A program made the translations under genes and the position numbers. From positions 1,054,001 to 1,118,000 of the forward strand of contig NZ_CP102798.1 in NCBI RefSeq assembly GCF_028356935.1: 64,000 bases of DNA, written 5' to 3'. Positions 7,350 through 17,300 of the stretch are shown here, piece after piece. The stretch's first letter is position 1. Each line of letters begins with the position of its first letter. Below the pieces are notes generated by a model. The model was not told the DNA's origin. It was given only the letters and a program-made list of their open reading frames with translations, and searched no databases. The stretch comes from Lysinibacillus sp. OF-1. Its GTDB lineage: Bacteria; Bacillota; Bacilli; Bacillales_A; Planococcaceae.

Positions 7350-9395
7350 ATGACTGAATTATTTAGCCATGTCAATGAAGTGAAAGGCATCGGGAAAGAA
7401 ACAGCAGCACATCTTGAATCACTAGGCATCAATACAGTAGCTGATTTATTATGGACGTTCCCACATCGACATGAAGATTTTCGTTTAAAAGATTTAGCGC
7501 AAACACCACATAACGAACGCGTTACAGTTGAGTGCAAGGTAGAACGTGAGCCTACGATATTATTTTTAGGTCGTAATAAATCAAGACTTCAAGTAACAGT
7601 TTTGGCAGGACGTCACTTAGTAAAAGTTGTATTTTTCAATCAAGGCTATTTAAAGCAAAAGCTTGTACCGGGTTCCATTATTACCGTGACGGGGAAATGG
7701 GATCGTGGTAGACAAGTAATCAATGGTACAACTGTCACATTTGGGCCAAAAACAGATCAAGTAGACTTTGAGCCAGTGTATAGTCTGAAAGGTTTGATTC
7801 CACAAAAAAGATTTCGTAAATATATGCGACAAGTGTTAGATGATTTTGGTGCAGAGCTACCAGAGGCGATTCCATATTATTTACAGGAGTCCTATAAGCT
7901 TGTTCCGATACGAGAGGGCTTGGAGGGTATCCATTTTCCGCTGGATGCTGGGCATGCTAAACAAGCAAGAAGACGCTTTGCTTATGAGGAGCTATTAAAC
8001 TTCCAATTGCGTATACAGGCATTACGTAAAACGCGGAAAGAGAGTGAGCGTGGCACAATCATTCAGTTTGATGTGCATAAACTACGAGCATTTATTGCTT
8101 CATTGCCCTATGAATTAACAAATGCTCAAAAACGAGTGGTTAATGAAATTTGTAAAGATTTGAAGGAACCACATCGAATGAATCGTTTGCTGCAAGGCGA
8201 CGTAGGTTCTGGGAAAACAGTAGTAGCGGCAATCGGTTTATATGCAGCTGTGACAGCGGGCTTTCAAGGAGCCTTAATGGCACCAACTGAAATTTTAGCG
8301 GAACAGCACTTGGAGAACTTAAAAGAATGGTTTCAACCCTTTGATGTTCGTGTTGCTTTGTTATCTGGGTCAACTAAAACAAAGGAGCGACGTGGGATTT
8401 TAGCAGATTTGGCAAATGGTGATCTTGACATTGTCATTGGCACACATGCGTTAATTCAGCCAGATGTTATATTTCAAAAGCTAGGTTTTGTCATCACAGA
8501 TGAGCAGCATCGCTTTGGTGTGGAACAACGTCGAATTTTGCGTGATAAAGGGGAGAATCCAGATGTCCTCTTTATGACAGCTACTCCTATACCGCGTACA
8601 CTTGCTATTACTGCATTTGGGGAAATGGATGTATCGATAATTGATGAAATGCCAGCGGGCCGTAAACAGATTGAAACGCATTGGATGAAAAAAGAGCAAC
8701 TCGGCTCTGTGATGTCCAAGCTAGAATTGGAGCTAGCGGCTGGAAGACAAGCTTATGCTATTTGTCCACTTATTGAGGAATCTGATAAGCTTGATGTTCA
8801 AAATGCTGTAGAAATTTATGAGCAACTAGCCACTTATTTTAAAGATCGTTATCAGGTCGGTTTAATGCATGGACGTTTATCAGCCGATGAAAAAGATGCG
8901 GTGATGCGCGATTTTAGTGAAGGAACAATTCAGCTTTTAGTTTCTACAACAGTTGTGGAGGTAGGTGTTAATGTACCGAATGCTACCTTTATGATTGTCT
9001 ATGATGCTGAGCGTTTTGGCCTAGCGCAATTGCACCAGCTCCGAGGGCGTGTCGGGCGTGGTGAGCACCAGTCATACTGTATTTTACTTGCTGATCCTAA
9101 GTCTGATGAAGGGAAAGAGCGTATGCAGTCGATGACGGAAACGAATGATGGTTTCCGTTTAGCTGAAAAAGATTTAGAATTAAGGGGACCAGGGGACTTT
9201 TTTGGTAGAAAGCAAAGTGGTTTGCCAGATTTTAAAGTAGCTGATTTAGTACATGATTATCGTATACTCGAGACCGCAAGAAAAGATGCAACAGAGATGC
9301 TTGAAACAAAAGCGTTTTGGCAGGATGATGACTATCAATACTTGCGTAAAATGCTAGAAGAGTCGGGTGTATTACAGGGAGAGCGCTTCGATTAG
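7350..9395 (+). CDS. recG: ATP-dependent DNA helicase RecG
   Basis: RecG is a superfamily-2 helicase that reverses stalled replication forks and processes branched recombination intermediates. The protein has 681 residues from the ATG at 7350. An N-terminal wedge/OB domain is followed by helicase domains with Walker A GDVGSGKT near 283, DEQH (motif II) near 384, MTATPIPRTL (motif III) and QLRGRVGRG (motif VI). A TTG at 7338 would add four residues, but it directly abuts the AAGGGAG at 7331-7337, so the ATG 12 bases past that site is preferred. Length and motifs are normal. It ends in a terminator that overlaps the fapR promoter. Confidence 0.94.
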   Translation: MTELFSHVNEVKGIGKETAAHLESLGINTVADLLWTFPHRHEDFRLKDLAQTPHNERVTVECKVEREPTILFLGRNKSRLQVTVLAGRHLVKVVFFNQGYLKQKLVPGSIITVTGKWDRGRQVINGTTVTFGPKTDQVDFEPVYSLKGLIPQKRFRKYMRQVLDDFGAELPEAIPYYLQESYKLVPIREGLEGIHFPLDAGHAKQARRRFAYEELLNFQLRIQALRKTRKESERGTIIQFDVHKLRAFIASLPYELTNAQKRVVNEICKDLKEPHRMNRLLQGDVGSGKTVVAAIGLYAAVTAGFQGALMAPTEILAEQHLENLKEWFQPFDVRVALLSGSTKTKERRGILADLANGDLDIVIGTHALIQPDVIFQKLGFVITDEQHRFGVEQRRILRDKGENPDVLFMTATPIPRTLAITAFGEMDVSIIDEMPAGRKQIETHWMKKEQLGSVMSKLELELAAGRQAYAICPLIEESDKLDVQNAVEIYEQLATYFKDRYQVGLMHGRLSADEKDAVMRDFSEGTIQLLVSTTVVEVGVNVPNATFMIVYDAERFGLAQLHQLRGRVGRGEHQSYCILLADPKSDEGKERMQSMTETNDGFRLAEKDLELRGPGDFFGRKQSGLPDFKVADLVHDYRILETARKDATEMLETKAFWQDDDYQYLRKMLEESGVLQGERFD

Positions 9396-9419
9396 TATTG
9401 AGGGCTTATGAGCATAGGA

Positions 9420-9464
9420 GAATGTGAGTACTTGATTTCAAAACAAGTCTTGCATTCTTTTTTT
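9420..9464 (+). terminator. recG terminator overlapping the fapR -35 box
   Basis: Arms 9420-9434 and 9444-9457 pair over about 14 bp with two G-U pairs and one bulge, followed by seven T residues (9458-9464). The 3' arm contains the -35 hexamer of the fapR promoter. Confidence 0.65.
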
Positions 9465-9478
9465 ATACTCTATATACT
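9450..9478 (+). promoter_or_regulatory. Sigma-A promoter for fapR-plsX-fabD-fabG(-acpP)
   Basis: TTGCAT (9450-9455) and TATACT (9473-9478) are separated by exactly 17 bases. The FapR operator begins four bases after the -10 box, across the likely transcription start, the right position for repression. Confidence 0.8.
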
Positions 9479-9481
9479 GAT

Positions 9482-9500
9482 ATTAGTACCAAGTGCTAAT
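9482..9500 (+). promoter_or_regulatory. FapR operator
   Basis: ATTAGTACCAAGTGCTAAT is an imperfect palindrome (ATTAG/CTAAT arms) that matches the FapR operator I remember from Bacillus (TTAGTACC core). FapR bound here would block its own operon; malonyl-CoA or malonyl-ACP releases it. This shows autoregulation of the lipid cluster. Confidence 0.85.
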
Positions 9501-9520
9501 AACAACTCAAAAGGTGGCGA

Positions 9521-10099
9521 ATGATGTTGAGACGAACGAAAAAAGAGCGACAGCGACTACTATCTGAAACGATAGCTGAAAATCCATTCGTCACAGATGA
9601 ACAGCTAGCAACACAGTTTCAGGTAAGTGTCCAAACAATTCGTTTAGATCGTATGGAGTTATCTATACCAGAATTACGAGAGCGAATTAAAGATGTTGCT
9701 TCTAAAAACTATGAAAATGAAGTAAAATCTCTACCGATTGATGAAGTCATCGGAGAAATTGTAGATATTGAATTAGATAATCGAGCACTATCGATTTTTG
9801 ATGTACAAGAAGAGCATGTTTTTCAGCGCAATGGCATCGCACGTGGACATCATTTGTTTGCACAAGCAAACTCATTAGCGGTCGCAGTAATTGATGACGA
9901 ACTAGCATTAACCGTACATTCCAATATAACATTTGTGAAACCTGTGCGTGCTGGAAATCGTGTTATTACAAAAGCGATTGTTATCGGACGAGATGATCTT
10001 AATCATCGTACAAAAGTCGAGGTAACATCTACCGTAAATGGTGAAACCGTTTTTGTTGGTGAATTTGATATGTACCGCACGAAAGGTAAAGGTGAGTAA
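9521..10099 (+). CDS. fapR: Fatty acid biosynthesis repressor FapR
   Basis: FapR represses lipid synthesis genes and is released by malonyl-CoA. The protein has up to 192 residues. An N-terminal helix-turn-helix ([20 protein letters not shown], about 26-46) is followed by a linker helix and a hot-dog effector domain with the conserved [15 protein letters not shown] stretch. Three in-frame starts are possible: ATG 9521, ATG 9524 and TTG 9527. AGGTGG at 9512-9517 fits 9524 or 9527 better in spacing, and the TTG start (MRRTKKERQ) matches the B. subtilis N-terminus best. It heads the lipid cluster and carries its own operator upstream. Confidence 0.93.
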   Translation: MMLRRTKKERQRLLSETIAENPFVTDEQLATQFQVSVQTIRLDRMELSIPELRERIKDVASKNYENEVKSLPIDEVIGEIVDIELDNRALSIFDVQEEHVFQRNGIARGHHLFAQANSLAVAVIDDELALTVHSNITFVKPVRAGNRVITKAIVIGRDDLNHRTKVEVTSTVNGETVFVGEFDMYRTKGKGE

Positions 10100-10101
10100 C
10101 A

Positions 10102-11094
10102 ATGAAATTAGCGCTTGATGGAATGGGTGGAGACAATGCACCAAAATCAGTTGTTGAAGGTGCACTCTTAGCATTAGAGCAAATCCCAAATTTAGAAATC
10201 CAATTATATGGTCAGCAAGATAAGCTTGAGCCATTTTTAAAACAACATGATCGATTAACAATCATACATTGTGAGGAAATAGTAGAAGGAACGGATGACC
10301 CTGCACGTGCTGTTCGTCGAAAAAAGGATTCTTCAATGGCTCGTATGATGGAATCGGTGGAAGAAGGTAGAGCAGATGCTTGCCTATCTGCTGGGAATAC
10401 CGGAGCGTTAATGGCAGGGGGCTTATTTAAAGTTGGCCGAATTGAGGGGATAGACCGTCCAGCTTTGGCTACAACATTACCGACATTGGATGGTAAAGGC
10501 TTCTTAATGCTTGATTTAGGAGCAAATGCAGATGCACGACCAGAGCATTTAGTGCAATATGCGATTATGGGTGATATTTATGCTAAAAAGGTTGGAGGCT
10601 TACAAAAACCACGAATTGGCCTATTAAATATCGGTACTGAGGAAAAAAAGGGTAATGAATTAACGAAAGCTGCCTTCGAATTATTGAAGGAAGCTGATTT
10701 GAATTTTATTGGTAATGTAGAAGCGCGTGATTTGCTTGAAGGAGTAGCGGATGTTGTTGTAACAGATGGCTTTACAGGCAATATGGTGTTGAAGTCTATT
10801 GAAGGGACGGCTGGCGCTTTATTTTCAATGTTAAAAGAGGCATTTATGTCATCAACGAAAACGAAAATTTCAGCAGCACTCATGAAAAATAATTTACGTG
10901 ACTTAAAAAATAAAATGGACTACACAGAGTATGGTGGTGCAGGGTTGTTTGGCTTACAAGCACCTGTAATTAAAGCGCATGGCTCATCGAATGCAAAAGC
11001 AATTTTTAGTGCGATTCGACAAGCTAATACGATGGTAGAGCATGCTGTTATTTCGACGATTACTGATACAGTACGTCACTTAGAAATTGATTAA
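10102..11094 (+). CDS. plsX: Phosphate acyltransferase PlsX
   Basis: PlsX interconverts acyl-ACP and acyl-phosphate, the acyl donor for PlsY in phosphatidic acid synthesis. It is a peripheral membrane enzyme. The 330 residues begin [16 protein letters not shown], the family signature, with an [17 protein letters not shown] segment in the middle. It lies two bases after fapR, with a Shine-Dalgarno inside the fapR end, so it is translationally coupled. It also accepts acyl-phosphate made by FakA, encoded earlier in the window. Confidence 0.95.
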   Translation: MKLALDGMGGDNAPKSVVEGALLALEQIPNLEIQLYGQQDKLEPFLKQHDRLTIIHCEEIVEGTDDPARAVRRKKDSSMARMMESVEEGRADACLSAGNTGALMAGGLFKVGRIEGIDRPALATTLPTLDGKGFLMLDLGANADARPEHLVQYAIMGDIYAKKVGGLQKPRIGLLNIGTEEKKGNELTKAAFELLKEADLNFIGNVEARDLLEGVADVVVTDGFTGNMVLKSIEGTAGALFSMLKEAFMSSTKTKISAALMKNNLRDLKNKMDYTEYGGAGLFGLQAPVIKAHGSSNAKAIFSAIRQANTMVEHAVISTITDTVRHLEID

Positions 11095-11112
11095 ACAAAG
11101 GGGATTATTCAA

Positions 11113-12066
11113 ATGACGAAAATAGCATTTATTTTTCCAGGACAAGGTTCGCAAGTAGTAGGGATGGGTCAAGAGTTTGTTGAAAATGCAGCAGACAGTA
11201 AAGCATTTTATGATCGTGCAGATCAAGCTCTTCAATTTGAATTATCTAAGTTAATGTTAGAAGGTCCAGCTGAGGAGTTAACACTGACATACCACGCTCA
11301 GCCAGCACTTCTTACTACGGGTGTAATGGTAGCTGAAAAGCTGCGTGCAGCAGGAATTCAGCCACACTATGCTGCGGGTCATTCGCTTGGAGAATATGGT
11401 GCATTGGTTTTAGCAGGCGTAATGTCATTTGATGATGCCGTGTCTATCGTGCATAAACGTGGTCTTTATATGAATGAAGCTGTACCAGCAGGACAAGGAG
11501 CGATGGCAGCGATTCTAGGGATGGAATTAGAGGCATTGAACGCAGTTACAGAGCTGGTTTCAGCAGCAGGTGATTCTGTGCAGGTAGCCAATGTGAATTG
11601 TCCAGGACAAATTGTTATCTCAGGCACTAAAGAAGGTGTAGATAAAGCGATTATTGCTGCAAAAGAAGCAGGGGCAAAGCGCGCAATACCTTTAGTTGTG
11701 AGCGGTCCATTTCATTCTGAATTGATGCGACCATCCTCAGAGAAACTGCAAGCAGCATTAGCAGAGATTACTTTATCTGCACCTGAAATCCCTGTTATCG
11801 GCAATGTAATGGCGAAGGAATTAAAGGATGTACCAGCGATTCAGCAGGAGCTAGTTGAACAGGTATATAGTGCAGTGCAATGGGAAGCATCTATGCGTGA
11901 AATGATTGCACAAGGTGTCGATGTCTTTATCGAATGTGGACCTGGCAAAGTATTAAGCGGTCTCTTGAAAAAAATTGATCGTTCAGTTGCTGCTTATTGT
12001 GTCTATGATGAAGCATCATTAGAAGCGGTTTTAGAAGCGTCGAAGGAGTGGTCAATCAATGCGTAA
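11113..12066 (+). CDS. fabD: Malonyl-CoA:ACP transacylase
   Basis: FabD loads malonyl groups from CoA onto acyl carrier protein, the entry to chain elongation. The 317-residue protein has the N-terminal [14 protein letters not shown], the active-site [10 protein letters not shown] (Ser near 92) and the catalytic-His segment GPFHSELM near 200. AAAGGGGA lies before the ATG. Its last 8 bases overlap the fabG start, indicating coupled translation. Confidence 0.95.
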   Translation: MTKIAFIFPGQGSQVVGMGQEFVENAADSKAFYDRADQALQFELSKLMLEGPAEELTLTYHAQPALLTTGVMVAEKLRAAGIQPHYAAGHSLGEYGALVLAGVMSFDDAVSIVHKRGLYMNEAVPAGQGAMAAILGMELEALNAVTELVSAAGDSVQVANVNCPGQIVISGTKEGVDKAIIAAKEAGAKRAIPLVVSGPFHSELMRPSSEKLQAALAEITLSAPEIPVIGNVMAKELKDVPAIQQELVEQVYSAVQWEASMREMIAQGVDVFIECGPGKVLSGLLKKIDRSVAAYCVYDEASLEAVLEASKEWSINA

Positions 12067-12805
12067 ATTAGAAGGTAAAGTAGCTGTTGTAACAGGAGCT
12101 TCAAGAGGGATTGGACGTGCTATTGCTGTAAAGCTTGCTGAGGAAGGTGCTAAGGTTGTAGTAAACTATAGTGGCTCACAGGCAAAAGCGGAAGAAGTCG
12201 TTGAGATGATTCAAGCAAACGGTGGGGAAGCCATTGCGGTGCAAGCTAGCGTTTCACAGACGGAAGAAGTAACCGCATTAATGGATGCCGCTGTGAAAAC
12301 ATTTGGTTCTCTTGATATTTTAGTGAATAATGCAGGTATTACTAGAGATAACCTGTTAATGCGTATGAAGGAAGACGAATGGGACGATGTATTAAATACG
12401 AATCTTAAAGGGGTTTTCCTTTGTACAAAGGCGGTAACACGTCAAATGATGAAGCAACGTGCAGGTCGTATTATTAATATTTCTTCCATCGTTGGTGTAG
12501 CGGGTAATGCTGGTCAAGCAAACTATGTTGCGGCTAAAGCAGGTGTTATTGGACTCACAAAAACGACGGCAAAAGAATTAGCTTCACGCAATATTTTAGT
12601 TAATGCGATTGCGCCAGGCTTTATTGAAACAGAAATGACAGAGCAACTACCAGAAGATATTAAAAAAGGTATGCTTACGCAGATTCCTCTTGCGAAACTT
12701 GGACAGCCAGAGGATATTGCCAAGGCAGTAGCTTTCCTTGCTTCCGATGATGCTAACTATATGACAGGGCAAACGCTTCATATAGATGGTGGTATGGTAA
12801 TGTAA
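12059..12805 (+). CDS. fabG: 3-oxoacyl-ACP reductase
   Basis: FabG reduces beta-ketoacyl-ACP with NADPH. The 248-residue short-chain dehydrogenase has the nucleotide motif TGASRGIG (13-20), NNAG near 90, the catalytic Ser in INISSIVG, and YVAAK with Tyr and Lys near 153-157. It overlaps fabD by 8 bases. A separate weak promoter may follow for acpP. Confidence 0.96.
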   Translation: MRKLEGKVAVVTGASRGIGRAIAVKLAEEGAKVVVNYSGSQAKAEEVVEMIQANGGEAIAVQASVSQTEEVTALMDAAVKTFGSLDILVNNAGITRDNLLMRMKEDEWDDVLNTNLKGVFLCTKAVTRQMMKQRAGRIINISSIVGVAGNAGQANYVAAKAGVIGLTKTTAKELASRNILVNAIAPGFIETEMTEQLPEDIKKGMLTQIPLAKLGQPEDIAKAVAFLASDDANYMTGQTLHIDGGMVM

Positions 12806-12811
12806 TTTCGA

Positions 12812-12841
12812 TTAGGCATATACGCTGATTTTTTGTATAAT
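12812..12841 (+). promoter_or_regulatory. Possible acpP-specific promoter
   Basis: A perfect TATAAT (12836-12841) lies in the fabG-acpP gap with only a poor -35 (TTAGGC, 12812-12817) 18 bases upstream. An extra promoter would fit the high demand for acyl carrier protein. Confidence 0.35.
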
Positions 12842-12863
12842 CATTTGAGGGGAGGTGAATCAT

Positions 12864-13100
12864 TTGTCTACAGTATTAGAACGTGTAACAAAAGTAATCG
12901 TGGACCGTTTAGGTGTTGAAGAAAGCGAGGTAACACTTGAAGCTTCTTTCCGTGATGATTTAGGTGCTGACTCATTAGACGTAGTTGAACTTGTAATGGA
13001 ACTTGAAGACGAGTTTGATATGGAAATTTCTGATGAAGATGCTGAAAAAATCTCAACAGTAGGTTCTGCAATTTCATACATCGAAAGTAAATTAAACTAA
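12864..13100 (+). CDS. acpP: Acyl carrier protein (TTG start)
   Basis: ACP carries growing acyl chains on a phosphopantetheine arm attached to the Ser of the DSL motif, seen here in [18 protein letters not shown]. The protein is 78 residues, acidic and of normal length. The start is unusual. A GTG at 12855 lies inside the Shine-Dalgarno GGGGAGGTGA, whereas the TTG at 12864 is well spaced and gives [10 protein letters not shown], matching B. subtilis ACP (MADTLERVTK). I therefore choose TTG. It is the last gene of the lipid cluster; a structured 3' region and terminator follow. Confidence 0.93.
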   Translation: MSTVLERVTKVIVDRLGVEESEVTLEASFRDDLGADSLDVVELVMELEDEFDMEISDEDAEKISTVGSAISYIESKLN

Positions 13101-13257
13101 TTTCGTTAAAACTTTATTTAGCGAAAATGGATCACCTTTATAGATGTGATGGTCATCATAATACACAATGGTATTTATGATAGCATGAATAAAGTAGAAA
13201 TAGTTTGTCTGCTTTGACTTGATAGAAGAAGCAGCTTCAATGAACAAAGATGTATTC
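13101..13257 (+). other. Structured acpP 3' untranslated region
   Basis: Two hairpins precede the terminator: TTTCGTT/AGCGAAA (13101-13126), and a 10-bp stem with one bulge between ATCATAATAC (13155-13164) and GTATTTATGAT (13171-13181). A short GAAG/CTTC hairpin lies near 13230. None is followed by a T-run, so they are not simple terminators. No gene is visible. A processed 3' RNA or mRNA-stabilising structure is possible. Confidence 0.35.
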
Positions 13258-13306
13258 AAAGGGGACGAAATAGATCGATTTTCGATCTATTGACGTCCCT
13301 TTTTCA
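13258..13306 (+). terminator. Strong terminator of the fapR-acpP cluster
   Basis: A long hairpin has an outer GGGACG/CGTCCC stem and an inner ATAGATCG/CGATCTAT stem around a four-base loop, followed by five T residues. Confidence 0.85.
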
Positions 13307-13416
13307 TGTTAAAAATCGGGGGCATAATGTCTAAAATTTTTTTGAACTGACGACTGGAGTTAACCAAAAATCGTCCCACAAGCATTCAACTTTCATTTTA
13401 GAGGAGATCATTTTCT

Positions 13417-13506
13417 ATGAATAAGATAAATTTTCGAAAAAATTTCCAAAACATTGTGTTTAAGCCGAAATACTTTTGCATAAACGCCTTGAAAAAGGTA
13501 CACTAA
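13417..13506 (+). CDS. Candidate 29-residue basic small protein (unverified)
   Basis: An ATG at 13417 follows GAGGAG (13401-13406) by 10 bases and opens 29 codons ending TAA at 13504-13506. The peptide starts MNKINFRKNFQNIV, is rich in Lys, Arg and Phe, and has one Cys. I recognise no family. It overlaps the likely rnc promoter, which argues against it. It may be a leader peptide, a small basic protein or a chance ORF. Confidence 0.2.
   Translation: MNKINFRKNFQNIVFKPKYFCINALKKVH
13476..13504 (+). promoter_or_regulatory. Sigma-A promoter candidate for rnc-smc-ftsY
   Basis: TTGCAT (13476-13481) and TACACT (13499-13504) are 17 bases apart, 38 bases before the rnc start. Confidence 0.55.
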
Positions 13507-13541
13507 AACGGTAGAAACTATTAGGAAGGCAGATTTGTTCA

Positions 13542-14306
13542 ATGGCTATGAAAAGAAAAGGAACTATGCAGAAATCTGGCGTACTTCCTGAAAAAGTACG
13601 CAACCAATTCGAGCTGTTACAGCATGAATTAAATATCACTTTTATTAATAAAAATTTATTGTATCAAGCATTCACGCATTCATCTTATGTGAATGAGCAT
13701 CGCCGTAAGCTATTTACGGATAATGAGCGTCTTGAATTTTTAGGAGACGCAGTACTTGAACTATCTGTTTCTAAATATCTTTTTGAGAAATACCCAAATA
13801 TGAGCGAGGGTGAGTTAACAAAGTTAAGAGCTTCTATCGTTTGTGAGCCATCACTAGTTATTTTTGCGAATGAATTAGGCTTTGGACGCTTCGTGTTACT
13901 TGGAAAAGGTGAGGAATTAACAGGTGGTCGGGAACGCCCAGCGCTACTTGCGGATGTGTTTGAATCATTTGTAGGTGCACTCTATCTAGATCAAGAATTA
14001 CAAACGGTCGTGTCGTTTTTAGAGCGTATCGTGTTCCCAAAAGTAGAAGTAGGTGCTTTTTCGCATGTGATGGATTTTAAAAGTCAATTGCAAGAAATGG
14101 TACAACAAACTAATAATGGACTTCTTCATTACGAAATAATCGATGAAAAAGGCCCAGCACATAACCGTACCTTTGTATCAAGCGTATTATTGAACGGGCA
14201 AGAGCTTGGTATTGGTCGTGGAAAATCAAAAAAAGAAGCCGAGCAGCAAGCTGCACAATGTGCAATGCGAATGATGCGTGAAGAAGCTGCAAAAGAGGAG
14301 GCTTAA
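13542..14306 (+). CDS. rnc: Ribonuclease III
   Basis: RNase III cuts double-stranded RNA during rRNA maturation and mRNA and small-RNA turnover. The 254-residue protein has the signature [21 protein letters not shown] near 61-81, with the acidic catalytic residues, and a C-terminal double-stranded RNA-binding domain from about 175 ([11 protein letters not shown]) ending in [15 protein letters not shown]. The first ATG (13542) has AGGAAGG 12 bases upstream; the alternative ATG at 13548 is farther away. smc follows after three bases, as in B. subtilis rncS-smc-ftsY. Confidence 0.95.
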   Translation: MAMKRKGTMQKSGVLPEKVRNQFELLQHELNITFINKNLLYQAFTHSSYVNEHRRKLFTDNERLEFLGDAVLELSVSKYLFEKYPNMSEGELTKLRASIVCEPSLVIFANELGFGRFVLLGKGEELTGGRERPALLADVFESFVGALYLDQELQTVVSFLERIVFPKVEVGAFSHVMDFKSQLQEMVQQTNNGLLHYEIIDEKGPAHNRTFVSSVLLNGQELGIGRGKSKKEAEQQAAQCAMRMMREEAAKEEA

Positions 14307-14309
14307 TAG

Positions 14310-17300
14310 ATGTTCCTAAAACGACTAGAAGTGATTGGCTTTAAATCCTTTGCGGAGCGCATTGGAATTGATTTTGTACCCGGTGTTACAGCGGTTGTTG
14401 GACCAAATGGCAGTGGAAAAAGTAATGTCACAGATGCGATTCGTTGGGTACTTGGGGAGCAATCGGCAAAGTCGTTACGTGGAGCAAAGATGGAAGATGT
14501 TATTTTTGCTGGCAGTGACTCTCGTAAGCCACTCAACTTTGCAGAGGTAACACTTATATTAGACAATACTGACGAGCAACTTGCTTTTTCTTATACAGAA
14601 GTCAGCGTAACAAGACGCGTATACCGTTCAGGTGATAGTGAATATTTATTAAATAACCAACAGTGTCGCCTGAAGGATATTACGGACTTGTTTATGGATT
14701 CAGGGCTTGGGAAAGAGGCATTTTCAATTATTTCTCAAGGCCGTGTTGATGAAATCTTAAATAGCCGCCCTGACGACCGTCGTTCGATTTTTGAAGAGGC
14801 AGCTGGCGTTTTAAAGTATAAAATAAGAAAGAAAAAAGCAGAGCATAAGCTTGTAGAGACAGATGAGAATTTGTATCGTGTATTAGATATACTCCATGAA
14901 TTAGACAACCGATTAGAGCCGCTTGAAATGCAGGCTTCTAGTGCGAGAGACTATGTCCAAATGTCTACCGAGCTAAAAGATTTTGATATTGCCATTCTTG
15001 TGCATGATTTTAAAAATTGTGCACAATCTTTGCATGCACTAAAAGCTGAATTTACCGAGCTGTCTGCAACTGAGCAACAACAAGCTCAAAATATTGCAAC
15101 AATCGATATACAGACAACCAATATTCGCAAGTTATTAAAAGAACTTGATGATTATTTGGATGTTTCACAGGCTGATCTTGTCAATGCCACAATGGAGGTA
15201 GAGCGTTGGGATGGTCGTAAGGCACTAATGGCTGAAAAACGACAAAATGCTTCCAATCAACTACTGCAGTTGAATGCGACATTACAAGAAGCAAAAGAAG
15301 AAGTAGACGTACTGCTTGTACAAGAACAGGAGAAAAAAGAAGCATTTTCAGAGAAACAGCAAGCACTCTCCATACTCAAGCAGAGCATTAAACAGTTAGA
15401 ACAGTCATTAAATCGTTCTGTTACGGAAATTGAACAAGAAATTGAAGAACAAAAAAATCGATACATTGATTCATTGAATGAAGAAGCAACTATTAAGAAT
15501 GAATTGAAAAATATCGATCAGCAATTAGCGCAACAAAAGGCTATGGCAGCAAGAATGTCCAATCAAACTGATGAAATTGGACAGGAGCTTACGCAAATTG
15601 TTGCTGAGAAAGAAAAGCTAGTCGCTGAACACACTTCCACAACAAATGATTTGCAAGCTAAGCTTGAACAATATGAGTCGCTGCAAGTTCAGTTAAAAAA
15701 TACAAATTCTTCCTTTGCTGAGAAACAGGATATGCTGTATAAAGCTTATCAGCATCAGCAGCAATTAAAGGCGAGAAAAGATACATTAGCCGAGTTGGAA
15801 GCCGATTTTTCAGGATTTTTCCAAGGAGTTAAAGAAGTTTTGCTTGCTCGTGATAAAGGTGAATTACAAGGAATTGAGGGGGCTGTCGCTGAATTACTAC
15901 AAGTTGAGGGGAAATACTCTCAAGCGATAGAAACAGCTTTAGGTGCAGCCTCTCAGCATATTGTCACAACGAATGAACGACATGCACAGCAAGCCATTCA
16001 TTGGTTAAAGCAAAAACGAGCTGGACGAGCTACTTTTTTACCAAAAACCGTGATGAAGTCACGTAAAATTAATCCAGCTACGATCCAATTAGCGATAGAG
16101 CATCCAGCTTTTATTCAAATAGCAGATGCGCTTGTGACATTTAATGAAGATAATCGTACAATTGTTGAAAATCTTTTAGGGCATGTCATTGTGGCAGCAA
16201 ATCTGGAAGGGGCCAGTCAAATCGCTCGATTATGTGGTTTCCGATACCGAGTGGTCACACTTGATGGAGATATTGTCAATGCAGGGGGTTCTTTAACGGG
16301 TGGTGCTATGAAACAGCAATCCTCACTCTTTACAAGAAAAGCCGAATTAGATGATTTAATCCTCAAGCTAGAGTCATTACAGGATTCCATTTATAGTGCT
16401 GAACAGGCTGTAGCAACCGAAAAAGACAAGCTTGCAACACTTCGAGATCAAGTAGAACAGTTAAAGCTTGAAGGAGAGCAATTACGAAAAGATGAGATGC
16501 AACAGGCTGGTCGTATCCGCGAGTTAGAGGTTGTTGAAAAAAGCTTATCAGCCCGAGTATCTTTTACTTCAACTGAAACTCAAGATGTAAAAACACGTGA
16601 GGAAGCATTGTTATCACAAAAGCAAGAGGCAATGGAGCGATTAAACGCACTAGCCGATGAGCTTGTCGAAATCAATGATACTGTCGAGCAATTAAGTAAG
16701 GTAAAGCTACAAGGTGAGACAGAGAAGGACGTATTACGAGAGCAACTAGCGGAAAAACGTTCACAATTAGCAGTAATGCAAGAACAAATGTCGCAAGTTC
16801 AAATTTCCACTGCTGAGCTAGCACTACAATTGAACAAAGCTCAACAAAAAGTTGAAAATATTTCTCAGGAAATATTATGGCTTCAATCCGATGAATCGAC
16901 AAATCATTTAAGTGATGAAGAGGTTGAGGAGCAGGTAATCACATGGAAAGCGAGAAGAGATGCCTTACAAGAGACTATTTCTCGAAAGAAAGAGGAGAAG
17001 GTAGGGCAACAACAAGAACTCACAACATTAGAAGAACAACTGAAAGAAATGCAACGTATACATAAAGGATACCTTGAAGCAATACGTGCAAATGAGTTGA
17101 AACAAAGCCGTTTAGAATTTGAAATGGATAATTTCAAAGAACAACTCGAAGAAAACTATCAGTTAACATTTGAAGAGGCAGAGGAAGAAGCTCTTTCGAT
17201 AGAAGACGAAGAGTTCGTACGACGCCGTGTGAAACTGTTGAAAAAATCCATTGAAGAGCTTGGTCCTGTTAATTTAGGGGCGATTGAGGAATATGAACGA

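Noticed and set aside
13101-13306. T-box leader before rnc
   Set aside because: The conserved T-box sequence and specifier-loop pattern are absent, and the terminator belongs to the acpP side.
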